A DNA stretch of 64,000 nt from Nocardiopsis sp. CC223A (GTDB lineage: Bacteria; Actinomycetota; Actinomycetes; Streptosporangiales; Streptosporangiaceae), in contig NZ_JASFDV010000022.1 in the NCBI RefSeq assembly GCF_030766825.1, forward strand, positions 20,474-84,473, written 5' to 3'. Of the stretch, positions 26,770-37,729 are shown one piece after another. Every line of letters begins with the position of its first letter. Position 1 is the stretch's first letter. The notes beneath the pieces are model-generated. The model saw only the letters and a list, made by a program, of their open reading frames with translations. It ran no database searches and had not been told where the DNA came from. Made by a program: the position numbers and the translations under genes.

Positions 26770-26817
26770 GTGAACCGCGCGCCGCGCCGGTCGGGCACGG
26801 CAGCGGAGTCCAGGTGG

Positions 26818-30024
<3,207 letters not shown>

Positions 30025-30960
30025 TCAGCCCAGCTGCGGGGCCACCTCGGCGGCCACCAGTTCCAGGTGCTCCAGGTCCGCCATGTCCAGCAGTTGGAGG
30101 TACATGCACTCGGCGCCCGACTCCGCGAACCGGCCGATCTTGTCGACCACCTCGGCGGGCGTCCCGGCCAGGCCGTTGAGCCGCAGCTCGTCCACCTCGC
30201 GGCCGATGCGCTTCGCCCGCCGGGCGATCTCGGCCTCGTCGCGGCCCACGCACAGCACCTGCGCCGCCGAGTAGACGATCCGATCGGTGCGTCCCACCGC
30301 CGCCGCGGCCGCCCGCGTCCGGTCGAACGCGGCCCCGGTGTCGGCCACCGACGAGAACGGCACGTTGTACTCGTCGGCGAACGTCGCGGCCAGGCGCGGG
30401 GTCCGGCGCGGGCCGGTACCGCCGATGAGCACCGGCGGCCGCGGGCTCTGCTCCGGCTTGGGCAGCGCGGGCCCCTCCGCCAGCCGGTAGTACTTGCCCT
30501 CGTAGCGGAACGTGCCGCCGGCCGGCGTGGACCACAGGCCGGTGATGATGTCGAGCTGCTCCTCGTAGCGGTCGAAGCGCTCCCGGGCCGTGGTCGGGAA
30601 GGGGATGCCGTACGCGGCGTGCTCCTCCTCGTACCAGCCCGCTCCGAACCCGAACTCCACCCGGCCGCCGCTCATCCGGTCCACCTGCGCGACCGCGATC
30701 GCCAGCGGACCCGGGTAGCGGAACGTCGCCGCCGTCATCAGCGTGCCCAAGCGGATCCGAGACGTCTCCCGGGCCAGCCCGGCCAGGGTGATCCAGGCGT
30801 CGGTCGGCCCGGGCAGGCCGGTGGTGCCGTCCCCCATGTGCAGATAGTGGTCAGAGCGGAAAAGGGCGTCGAATCCGAGCTCCTCGGTGGCCTTGGCCAC
30901 AGCGAGCTGGTCCTCGTAGGTGGCCCCCTGTTGGGGCTCAAGGAAGATCCTCAGGCGCAT
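30025..30960 (-). CDS. LLM-class (F420-dependent type) flavin oxidoreductase
   Basis: The 311-aa protein has the luciferase-like TIM-barrel signature: MRLRIFLEPQQGATYEDQL at the start, LGFDALFRSDHYLHMG, LGTLMTAATFRYPGPLAIAVAQVDRMSGGRVEFGFGAGWYEEEH and PVLIGGTGPRRTPRLAA. These actinobacterial enzymes typically use cofactor F420H2, and the substrate is unknown. ATG at 30960 matches the family N terminus. An in-frame ATG three codons earlier (30969) is possible, and neither has a strong ribosome-binding site. It is divergent from the ECF sigma gene, with about 110 bp between them. Confidence 0.88.
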   Translation of the reverse strand: MRLRIFLEPQQGATYEDQLAVAKATEELGFDALFRSDHYLHMGDGTTGLPGPTDAWITLAGLARETSRIRLGTLMTAATFRYPGPLAIAVAQVDRMSGGRVEFGFGAGWYEEEHAAYGIPFPTTARERFDRYEEQLDIITGLWSTPAGGTFRYEGKYYRLAEGPALPKPEQSPRPPVLIGGTGPRRTPRLAATFADEYNVPFSSVADTGAAFDRTRAAAAAVGRTDRIVYSAAQVLCVGRDEAEIARRAKRIGREVDELRLNGLAGTPAEVVDKIGRFAESGAECMYLQLLDMADLEHLELVAAEVAPQLG

Positions 30961-31070
30961 AAACCCCATTTTCGCCCACTCGCGGGGGCGATCTCCCCCC
31001 GGCGCGCGGGTAGCGTCGAAAAGGCCGCACACCGAGAACCGTCCTTCGAGCCCCGAGCGATAACCCGACC

Positions 31071-31661
31071 GTGAAGCTGTTCCGACGCGCGCACCGCCGC
31101 GCACCCTCCTACGGCCCCGACAGCACCGACCCGGTGCTGCTGACCGCCATCGCGGCGGGCGAGGCCGAGGCGCTGGAGATCCTCCACCGCAGGCATGCGC
31201 CCTGGCTGCGGGCGCGCCTGAACTACCGCTGTTCCGACCACGACCAGGTCGACGCCGCACTCCAGGAGACCTTCCTGGCCGTGTGGAAGAACGCGGGCTC
31301 CTTCACACCCCGGCCCGGCGACACCGACGCCGGGGCCTGGCTGTGGACCATCGCCATCCGCCAGCTCATCTCACAGCTGCGCCGGCGGGCCAACCGGTGG
31401 ATCTCCGACATCGAGGCCGAACCCTACGAGACCATCGGGGACGCCTCTGCCGAGGACACCGTGCTGCTCAACATCGAGCACGGCCCCCTGGGCGCGGCCC
31501 TGCACACCCTGTCCCCCGAACTGCGGGCCGCCATACAGGCGACCGTGCTGGACGGACTCACCGTGCGGGAGGCCGCACAGATTCTCCAGATCCCCGAAGG
31601 CACCGTGAAGACACGGGTGATGCGCGCCAAGGCGCGCCTGCGGGAGGCATTGACGTCATGA
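31071..31661 (+). CDS. ECF-type RNA polymerase sigma factor
   Basis: The 196-aa protein has a sigma-2 region (about residues 20-95, with LLTAIAAGEAEALEILHRRH and VDAALQETFLAVWKNAGSF). Its sigma-4 helix-turn-helix (about 140-193) contains LSPELRAAIQATVLDGLTVREAAQILQ, split here by wording, followed by IPEGTVKTRVMRAKARL. It lacks sigma-3 and long C-terminal extensions. The start is GTG at 31071. Its TGA overlaps the ATG of the anti-sigma gene (ATGA), the start of a four-gene chain of such overlaps. It should direct transcription of its own operon and possibly the surface-protein gene downstream. Confidence 0.9.
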   Translation: MKLFRRAHRRAPSYGPDSTDPVLLTAIAAGEAEALEILHRRHAPWLRARLNYRCSDHDQVDAALQETFLAVWKNAGSFTPRPGDTDAGAWLWTIAIRQLISQLRRRANRWISDIEAEPYETIGDASAEDTVLLNIEHGPLGAALHTLSPELRAAIQATVLDGLTVREAAQILQIPEGTVKTRVMRAKARLREALTS

Positions 31662-32461
31662 GCGGTTGGCACCTGACCCCGGCCCAGGCCCACGACTACG
31701 CGGCCCGGAGAAGCGACGAGATCACCGCGATGTCGGTGGAGGCCCATCTGATGCACTGCGCGCCCTGCCGATCCCTGCTGCCCGCCGACGAATCGTGGCT
31801 GGCCGACGGCTGGGCGTCCCTGCGCGACGTGGTGGACCGGCCCCGGCGCGGCCCGGTCGAGACCGTGCTGGCCTCCGTCGGCCTGCGCGCGGAGACCGCC
31901 AAGCTCCTCGCCGCCACCCCGCGGCTCTACCAGGCCTGGCTCGGCTCGACCGTGGTGGTCCTGGCGGCCGCCCTGTTCGCCGCGTACCTGCTGCCGCGCG
32001 GCTCACTGATGTTCTTCTTCCTGGCGCCGGTGGTCCCGCTGGTCGGCGTGGCCCTGGCCTACGGGCGCGGGGGCGACCCGGCGCACACCCTGGCCTCGGT
32101 CACACCCATGGCCGGGCAGCGGCTGCTGTTCCTGCGCACCTGCGCGGTCCTGGTCCCGGCCCTGCTGCTGTGCACCGGTGCGGCGCTGCTGCTGCCGCAC
32201 ACCACCACCGCCTGGGACGCGGTCTTCTGGCTGCTGCCCTCCCTGACCCTGGTCGCGGGCTCGCTCCTGCTGGGCAACTGGATCCACCTGAGCGCGGCCT
32301 CGGGGATCGTGGGGGTCCTGTGGCTGGCGGTCCTGGGCCTGGTGTCCCTGTCCGGGCAGACGGTCCCCGTCGGGGTGTTCGCCCCCCAGGCCCAGGCGTG
32401 CTGGGGCGTGGCCCTGGCCGTCCTGGCCGGCATGCTGCTGCTCCGGGTGAGGATGGCATGA
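31658..32461 (+). CDS. Membrane-embedded zinc-finger anti-sigma factor
   Basis: The 267-aa protein begins with a ZAS-type module whose HX3CX2C motif is His30, Cys34 and Cys37 (HLMHCAPC). About six hydrophobic helices follow, from residue 90 to the end. Most ZAS anti-sigmas have one membrane span, so a polytopic C-terminal half is unusual and may couple directly to the adjacent ABC permease. The gene overlaps the sigma gene by 4 nt (ATGA) and the ATPase gene by 4 nt. The start ATG at 31658 is fixed by the HX3CX2C position and the overlap. Confidence 0.85.
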   Translation: MSGWHLTPAQAHDYAARRSDEITAMSVEAHLMHCAPCRSLLPADESWLADGWASLRDVVDRPRRGPVETVLASVGLRAETAKLLAATPRLYQAWLGSTVVVLAAALFAAYLLPRGSLMFFFLAPVVPLVGVALAYGRGGDPAHTLASVTPMAGQRLLFLRTCAVLVPALLLCTGAALLLPHTTTAWDAVFWLLPSLTLVAGSLLLGNWIHLSAASGIVGVLWLAVLGLVSLSGQTVPVGVFAPQAQACWGVALAVLAGMLLLRVRMA

Positions 32462-33354
32462 CCACCGCCCTCACCGGCCGGGTGCACCTGAGCGGGGTGA
32501 CCCGCAGGTACGGCACCCGGACCGCCCTGGACGGGGTGGACCTGGAGCTGGGTCCGGGAGTGACCGGCCTGCTGGGCCGCAACGGCGCCGGCAAGACCAC
32601 CCTGATGCGCTGCCTGGCCACCGACCTGGACGCCACCTCCGGCCGGATGCGCCTGCTCGGCCTGGACCCGTCCCGGGCTCCCGAGCGCACCGATATCCGG
32701 CGGCGGCTGGGCTACCTGCCGCAGAACCCCGACTTCTACCCGCACTTCACCGCGTTCGCCCTGCTCGACTACATGGCCGTGCTCAAGGAACTGGGCGGCC
32801 GCCGGGCCCGGCACGACGAGGTGCGCCGGGTGCTGCGGCAGGTCGGGCTGTACGACCGGCGGCACAGCCGGGTGCGCCGCCTGTCCGGTGGCATGCGCCA
32901 GCGCCTGGCGCTGGCGTCGGCCCTGATGGGCGACCCCGACCTGCTGCTGCTGGACGAGCCGACGGTGGGGCTGGACCCCGAGCAGCGCATCCGGTTCCGC
33001 AACCTGGTGTCCCGGCTGGCCGTGGACAGCACCGTCGTGCTGTCCACCCACCAGATCGAGGACGTGGCCGCGCTGTGCGGGCACATCGTGTGCCTGGACG
33101 GGGGCCGGGTCGTCTTCGACGGGGCTCCCGGGGACCTGCTGGCCCGCGCCCGCGGGCACGTGTGGGAGGGTCCCGGCGACCCCGGCAGCGGCCTGACCTC
33201 CTGGCGGCTGCCCGACGGGCGCCACCGGGTCCTGACCCCGGGGTCGCCGCTGCCGCCCGGGACGGCCTTCAGAGCGGTGGAACCCACCCTGGAGGACGCC
33301 TACCTGCTGCTCGTCGGCGTGTCCGGGGCCGAACCCGCGGAGGCGGTGCGGTGA
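32458..33354 (+). CDS. ABC transporter ATP-binding protein
   Basis: The 298-aa ATPase has Walker A GRNGAGKTT (about residue 40), Q-loop LPQNPDFYPHFTA, signature LSGGMRQRLALASALM, Walker B LLLLDEPTVGL and the switch His in VLSTHQIEDV. It is a DRA/CcmA-like exporter ATPase of the kind paired with multi-pass permeases in bacteriocin or drug resistance and signalling. It starts at ATG 32458 inside the anti-sigma stop and ends inside the GTG of the permease. The roughly 80-residue C-terminal extension (VWEGPGDPG...LLLVGVSG) resembles a dimerisation tail. Confidence 0.92.
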   Translation: MTTALTGRVHLSGVTRRYGTRTALDGVDLELGPGVTGLLGRNGAGKTTLMRCLATDLDATSGRMRLLGLDPSRAPERTDIRRRLGYLPQNPDFYPHFTAFALLDYMAVLKELGGRRARHDEVRRVLRQVGLYDRRHSRVRRLSGGMRQRLALASALMGDPDLLLLDEPTVGLDPEQRIRFRNLVSRLAVDSTVVLSTHQIEDVAALCGHIVCLDGGRVVFDGAPGDLLARARGHVWEGPGDPGSGLTSWRLPDGRHRVLTPGSPLPPGTAFRAVEPTLEDAYLLLVGVSGAEPAEAVR

Positions 33355-34913
33355 GGCGCACCGCCACCTTCGTCCGACTGACCGTGTTCAACACGGTGCG
33401 ACTGCTGCGCGGGCCGTTCCTGCTGCCCGGCTCGGTGCTGTTCCTCCTGTACTCCACGTGGTCGGGCTCCTACCCCGGCCAGTCGGTGGACTCCTGGTAC
33501 GCCGAGATGTCCACGTCGGCCCTGTTCCTCGCCGCGATCGGGTTCGGCGCCGTGACCCCCTCCGCCGTACGCGAGGCCCGCCACCCGGTCATCTCCGCGA
33601 CCCCGCTGGGCCGCACCGGCAGGATCACGGCCCTGGCGCTGGCCGCCGTGCTCCTGCTGTGGGCGCTCCTGACCGGGCTGGGGCTGTGGCTGTGGCTGGC
33701 CGCCGAACCCCTGCCGCCCGCCGGGATCATCGACCCGTTCGCGTTCCCGGTGCCCTTCCTGGTCGCGGCCGCCGGACCGCTCGGGGCACTGCTCCTGGTC
33801 CTGTGGACCCGGTCGTACCTGCCGCTGGTCCTCCTCGCGCTCTGCCTGCCGCTGTACCTGGTCTACAACGGCATCGTGTTCTCGGAGCGGCTCAACAGCG
33901 CCGTATCGCGCGCGACCGTGGCCCTGCAACAGGTCATCAGCCCCTTCCCCGACTTCTCGGTGTCCCTGTCCGCGGTGAACCTGCACTCGCTGGCCTACAG
34001 CTGCCTGGTGACGGCCGCACTGCTGGTGCTGGTGCTGGGCGCCCGGCACCGCGTTCGGGTCCTGGTCGCCACCTCGGCCGCCGCGGCCCTGCTGGCGGCC
34101 GGGGCCCTGGGGGTCGCCGTCCACGGCAACTCGACGGTGTGGCGCGAAGGGGCGTCGGAACCGCGGGAGTACGCCGACGACGAGGTGTACGGGGTGGAGG
34201 GCCCCTGGCCCTGCCAGGAGATCGAGGGCGTGACCTACTGCCCGCTGCCCGGCTACGACTCCTGGGTGCCCTCCTGGCACGCCGCCCTGGACCCGGTCCT
34301 GGACGAACTGCCCGAGGCCGCACGGGCCGACGCCCCGGTGGTGTGGCAGGACGCCAACTGGTACACCCGCGAATTCGACGTCCCCCGGCCCGCGGTGACC
34401 GTCCACGACTACATGGACCCGGACTCGCATCCGTGGTACTCGTACCTGTACTCGTCGTTCGCCCGCAAGACGCTGGGGATGTCCGTCGGCCCGCCCGCCC
34501 CCTACGGGCTGGACGACTGCCGGGGCACCGGGCAGGCCCGGACCGTCGTGGTCGCCTGGGTCGTGGACCGCGTCGTCGCCTCCCACACCCCGGACGACCT
34601 CTACCTGCGGACCGACACGATGGCGATCGCCCTGGCCGACCTGGCCCCCTCCCCCGCCGACCTGGTACTGGGGCGGCGGATCGTCTCGGTGCCCCCGGAG
34701 CGGATGCACGCGCTGCTGGAGGAGCACTGGGAGCGGATCTCCTCCGGTGGGATGGACACCCTGGAACTGGCCGCGCTGCTGGAGGTCCCGATCGCCGAGG
34801 ACCAGGACCGGATCGCCGAGGCCGCCGAGTGGAACACCGTGTTCTCCGACATGGAGCCGAACCTGTACGAGGCCTGGAACCCGTACGCTCCGCTGTGCCC
34901 GACCGACACCTGA
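33351..34913 (+). CDS. ABC permease-like protein with large C-terminal extracytoplasmic domain
   Basis: The 520-aa protein has seven predicted membrane helices in its first 255 residues, including ALALAAVLLLWALLTGLGLW and YLPLVLLALCLPLYLVYNG. A hydrophilic domain of about 265 residues follows. It holds four Cys (in WPCQEIEGVTYCPLPG, LDDCRGTGQ and APLCPTDT) that could form two disulfides outside the cell. GTG at 33351 overlaps the ATPase stop (GTGA). ABC-2-like topology is clear, but the ectodomain is not recognised. It may be the ligand-sensing part of the sigma/anti-sigma circuit. Confidence 0.8.
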   Translation: MRRTATFVRLTVFNTVRLLRGPFLLPGSVLFLLYSTWSGSYPGQSVDSWYAEMSTSALFLAAIGFGAVTPSAVREARHPVISATPLGRTGRITALALAAVLLLWALLTGLGLWLWLAAEPLPPAGIIDPFAFPVPFLVAAAGPLGALLLVLWTRSYLPLVLLALCLPLYLVYNGIVFSERLNSAVSRATVALQQVISPFPDFSVSLSAVNLHSLAYSCLVTAALLVLVLGARHRVRVLVATSAAAALLAAGALGVAVHGNSTVWREGASEPREYADDEVYGVEGPWPCQEIEGVTYCPLPGYDSWVPSWHAALDPVLDELPEAARADAPVVWQDANWYTREFDVPRPAVTVHDYMDPDSHPWYSYLYSSFARKTLGMSVGPPAPYGLDDCRGTGQARTVVVAWVVDRVVASHTPDDLYLRTDTMAIALADLAPSPADLVLGRRIVSVPPERMHALLEEHWERISSGGMDTLELAALLEVPIAEDQDRIAEAAEWNTVFSDMEPNLYEAWNPYAPLCPTDT

Positions 34914-35048
34914 CCCCCGCAGACAGGAAGGACACCGTCCCCGGGGCCGGTGCGCCCTTTCCCGTCGCTTTGCCGGTCGATACCTAGACTCGCGATCATC
35001 CATGGCTTTCCCGGCCGCGCGCCGGGTCTTTCGCGAGGTGGGCATCCG

Positions 35049-36095
35049 TTGAGTCTTCGCCGTACCGTCTCCTGCGCGGTCGCCCTGGGCATCGCCGCCG
35101 TCCCTGTGTCGATCGCACCCGCCCTCGGCGCGCCGACCTTCCCGGCGACGGCGAGCGCCACCCTGGTCGGCCTGGTCGTGGCCCCCGACGCGGGCGGCGC
35201 CGAGGGGCTGTGGGGCACCGTCTACGTCAGCTCCGAGGTGGGCGAGGAACGGCTCGGCGCCGACACCTCCGGCGACCAGGGCGGGCTGCTCGAACCGGTG
35301 TCGGTGGTGGGGCCCGCGCAGGCGACGGTCAACACCACGGCTCGGGGCGAGGGGCGGGCCGAGGCGATCGCCGAACTGGGCGGACTCACCCTGTCCCTGC
35401 CCGGCACCGACACGCCCGCGGTCGAGGTCGGACCGCTGAGCAACTCGCTCACCTGTGACTTCTCCGGGAACCTCGAATGGGAGAGCGGCCCGGAACCCGA
35501 ACGGGTCGTCACCGTGTTCGGGACCGCGATCACCCCCTCCGGCGGCGAGGCCACCGCCGACGTCGAACTGCCCGACGGGAGCACCGCGGAGGTGACGGTG
35601 ACCGACCACACCCCGGCCGAGGGGGACACCGGCGCGGGTGAGATGTACACCGCTGTCACGGCCACCGTCGACGGCACCGAGCTGTTGGACCTGACGATGG
35701 CGGCCGTGTCGGTGGAGTGCCCCGCCGACGGCGGCACCGGGGACGCCCCCGCCGCCGGGGAGCAGGGCGACCGGGAGCCGACCGACGGGGCGTCCCCGCG
35801 GGAGGACGCGTCCCCGGACCCGGGGGCCGAGGCCCCCGCCACGGACGGCCCCGACGAGAGCGACCCCGACGAGGGCGCCGACCCCGCGGCGCAGAGCCCC
35901 ACGCCGACCTCCGCCCCGGCGGCCGACGACGGGGACGGCGGGCCGGGTGGCCTGCCCGTCACCGGTGCCGCCCTGGCCGGCCTGGTCACCGCCGGTGTAC
36001 TGGCGGTCGGCGGCGGCGCGGCCGCGGTCTACCTGGCCCGCCGCCGCTCCCGCGGCCACGACGACACCCCCGGTCCCGAGGGCCCCGCGGTCTAG
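35049..36095 (+). CDS. Secreted LPxTG-type cell-wall protein (choice-of-anchor P-like)
   Basis: The 348-aa protein has a signal peptide (LRRTVSCAVALGIAAVPVSI ending near ALGA) and a beta-rich domain (about residues 40-230) of the kind called choice-of-anchor P. An acidic Asp/Pro/Thr-rich stalk (about 235-305) and a C-terminal sorting signal follow: LPVTG, a hydrophobic helix and a basic RRRSRG tail. A sortase would attach it to peptidoglycan. TTG at 35049 is chosen because GAGGTGGG precedes it closely and it gives a compact signal peptide. Its stop TAG overlaps the stop of the convergent phosphatase gene inside CTAG. Confidence 0.82.
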   Translation: MSLRRTVSCAVALGIAAVPVSIAPALGAPTFPATASATLVGLVVAPDAGGAEGLWGTVYVSSEVGEERLGADTSGDQGGLLEPVSVVGPAQATVNTTARGEGRAEAIAELGGLTLSLPGTDTPAVEVGPLSNSLTCDFSGNLEWESGPEPERVVTVFGTAITPSGGEATADVELPDGSTAEVTVTDHTPAEGDTGAGEMYTAVTATVDGTELLDLTMAAVSVECPADGGTGDAPAAGEQGDREPTDGASPREDASPDPGAEAPATDGPDESDPDEGADPAAQSPTPTSAPAADDGDGGPGGLPVTGAALAGLVTAGVLAVGGGAAAVYLARRRSRGHDDTPGPEGPAV

Positions 36096-36523
36096 CCGGT
36101 GAAGTCCACGACGAAGCGCGCCTGACGGCGGGTCTCGACGGCGTGCGGGGAGTAGTGCTCGCGCACGTGGGCGACGGCTTCGGCGGCCGGGACCCCGTCC
36201 AGGACGGCCAGGCAGGCCAGGGCGGTCCCGGTGCGGCCGCGGCCGCCCAGGCAGGCGAACTCCACCCGCTCGTCGGCGGCGCGTTCCAGGGCCGCGGCCA
36301 GTTCCCGGGCCAGGGCCGCGGGGTCGGCGGGCAGCCGGAAGTCGGGCCAGCGCACCCAGCGGGACTCCCAGGGGACCGGCGGCGGGGCCTTGCCCAGCAG
36401 GTACACGCCCAGGTCGGGCTCCGGGCCCTCCGGAACGGGCCGGGCGAGCGGGCGGCCGCGGACCAGCCGGCCCGAGGGCAGGCGCAGAACACCCGTGGCG
36501 CCGGGGTTCCAGGTGGTGGTCAT
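36092..36523 (-). CDS. Small Cys-based (PTP/DSP-like) phosphatase, variant signature
   Basis: The 143-aa protein has the CX5R catalytic loop as Cys91-LGGRG-Arg97, followed by TG, in ACLGGRGRTGTALACLA, as in dual-specificity phosphatases. The His that normally precedes the Cys is Ala here. A general-acid Asp may be Asp61 in RWPDFRLP. It has no membrane segment. It is encoded convergently to the LPxTG protein with overlapping stop codons. A phosphatase role is likely from the fold, but the substrate and activity are uncertain given the variant loop. Confidence 0.7.
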   Translation of the reverse strand: MTTTWNPGATGVLRLPSGRLVRGRPLARPVPEGPEPDLGVYLLGKAPPPVPWESRWVRWPDFRLPADPAALARELAAALERAADERVEFACLGGRGRTGTALACLAVLDGVPAAEAVAHVREHYSPHAVETRRQARFVVDFTG

Positions 36524-36582
36524 CCGGCGAGACTAGCGTCCCCGCCACCGCCCCGGAAGAAGTCCCATGACCGGAGGTGTAC

Positions 36583-36588
36583 TAGGCT
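36583..36588 (+). promoter_or_regulatory. Candidate -10 element for a leaderless small ORF
   Basis: TAGGCT matches the actinobacterial -10 consensus. It ends 6 nt before the GTG of the 15-codon ORF, so transcription would begin at or next to that GTG. No strong -35 match is evident. Confidence 0.4.
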
Positions 36589-36594
36589 GCCCCC

Positions 36595-36642
36595 GTGAAG
36601 AACCCGCACTGGCACGTCGTACTGCCACCCCCGTGCGCCTGA
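36595..36642 (+). CDS. 15-residue putative leader peptide ahead of the EamA exporter gene
   Basis: The reading frame GTG...TGA encodes MKNPHWHVVLPPPCA (GTG start). It lies 112 bp upstream of the EamA gene. It has a His-Trp-His cluster, a PPP run that is prone to stall ribosomes, and a terminal Cys. A -10-like TAGGCT spaced for a leaderless start precedes it, and nested inverted repeats follow its stop. This layout is that of an attenuation leader. I cannot confirm conservation. It might equally be chance, but the coupling of promoter, ORF and hairpins argues for a regulatory peptide. Confidence 0.55.
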   Translation: MKNPHWHVVLPPPCA

Positions 36643-36645
36643 CCG

Positions 36646-36712
36646 GGCGCACCGCACTCCCGAGCTGAGCGAGTCCCGACCGCACCGCGGTCGGCCGCCG
36701 TCGTGCGCCCGC
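36646..36712 (+). promoter_or_regulatory. Nested hairpins between leader peptide and eamA-type gene
   Basis: An inner perfect stem, CCGACCGC with GCGGTCGG around ACC (about 36677-36695), sits inside an outer pairing of GGGCGCAC (about 36645-36652) with GTGCGCCC (about 36704-36711). The outer arm begins just after the leader stop codon, so ribosome position on the leader would decide which structure forms. Function as an attenuator is inference. Confidence 0.5.
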
Positions 36713-36754
36713 ACCGGACGTCCCCAGACGCACGATGACGGAGAGAACACGACC

Positions 36755-37672
36755 GTGTCACACGACCTTTCTTCACCGACCCCCGCCCTCACCCTGTTCC
36801 GGGGCCCGCTGCCGATCCTGGCCGCGGCCGTCCTGTGGGGCACCACCGGCACCGCCGCCACCCTGGGCGCCTCCCACGCGCCCGCCGCCGCGGTGGGCTC
36901 CGCCGGACTCGTCCTGGGCGGGTTCCTGCTGTTCCTGACCGGCCGGGGCGCCCGGTCGCTCATCGGCCGCTCGGACCCGGCCACCCGTCGCGCACTGGCC
37001 CTGGGCGCGGTGGCGGTGGCCGGATACCCGCTGACGTTCTACCCGGCCGTGGCCGAGGCCGGGGTGGCGGTCGCCACCGTGATCACCCTGGGCTCCTCGC
37101 CGGTGTTCTCCGGGCTGCTCGCCTGGTGGGCCGACCGGCGGCGGCCCGACCTGCGCTGGACCGTCGCCACCGCCGCGGCCGTGGCCGGCTGCGCGGTACT
37201 GGTCCTGGGCTCGGAGGGCGGCGGCGCCGACCCGGTGCGCCCGCTGGGCGTGCTCGCCGCGCTGGCCGCCGGGTTCTCCTACTCCGCCTACGCCCTCATC
37301 GCCGAACGCCTCATCCGGCGCGGCCACGGGTCGTCCGCGGTGATGGGGGCCCTGTTCCTGGGCGGCGGGCTGTTGGCGCTGCCGGTGGTCGCCGCCCTGG
37401 GCGCGGGCTGGCTGGCCACCGGGAGCGGCGCGGCGGTCGCCCTGTACCTGGCGGTGTTCACCGTGTTCTGCGCCTACCGGCTGTTCGGGCAGGGGCTGCG
37501 GCACACCCCGGCGGTGGTGGCCACCACGCTGACCCTGGCCGAACCGGCGGTGGCCGCGCTGCTGGGCGTGCTGGTGCTGCACGAACGCCTGGCCCCGGCC
37601 TCCTGGACCGGCCTGGGCGTCCTGGTGCTGGGTCTGGCGGTGCTGCGTGCCCCGGCCCCCGGGCGCCGCTGA
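36755..37672 (+). CDS. EamA-family (DMT superfamily) transporter
   Basis: The 305-aa protein has ten hydrophobic helices arranged as two EamA repeats (about residues 14-145 and 160-295). They include ILAAAVLWGTTGTAATLGA at the start of the first and FSYSAYALIAERLIRRGHG at the start of the second. The family exports amino acids and other metabolites. The GTG start at 36755 follows GGAGAGAAC. Expression is probably controlled by the upstream leader peptide and hairpins, which would suit an exporter tuned to amino-acid supply. The transcript ends in a perfect palindrome shared with the DUF427 gene. Confidence 0.88.
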   Translation: MSHDLSSPTPALTLFRGPLPILAAAVLWGTTGTAATLGASHAPAAAVGSAGLVLGGFLLFLTGRGARSLIGRSDPATRRALALGAVAVAGYPLTFYPAVAEAGVAVATVITLGSSPVFSGLLAWWADRRRPDLRWTVATAAAVAGCAVLVLGSEGGGADPVRPLGVLAALAAGFSYSAYALIAERLIRRGHGSSAVMGALFLGGGLLALPVVAALGAGWLATGSGAAVALYLAVFTVFCAYRLFGQGLRHTPAVVATTLTLAEPAVAALLGVLVLHERLAPASWTGLGVLVLGLAVLRAPAPGRR

Positions 37673-37679
37673 CCACCGG

Positions 37680-37723
37680 CGCGCGGACGGCGGGGCGCAC
37701 CGGTGCGCCCCGCCGTCCGCGCG
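37680..37723. terminator. Perfect 44-bp palindrome, bidirectional terminator
   Basis: Positions 37680-37701 are perfectly complementary to 37702-37723, with no unpaired centre in DNA. It lies 7 nt after the EamA stop and 6 nt before the convergent DUF427 stop. As RNA it would form a very stable hairpin on either strand. Confidence 0.8.
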
Positions 37724-37729
37724 TCCGGG

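Noticed and set aside
33300..36548. Long minus-strand frame antisense to the ABC/LPxTG region
   Set aside because: Composition is low-complexity and the plus-strand genes carry Walker, signature and sorting motifs. Only the small phosphatase at its upstream end is real on the minus strand, in another frame.
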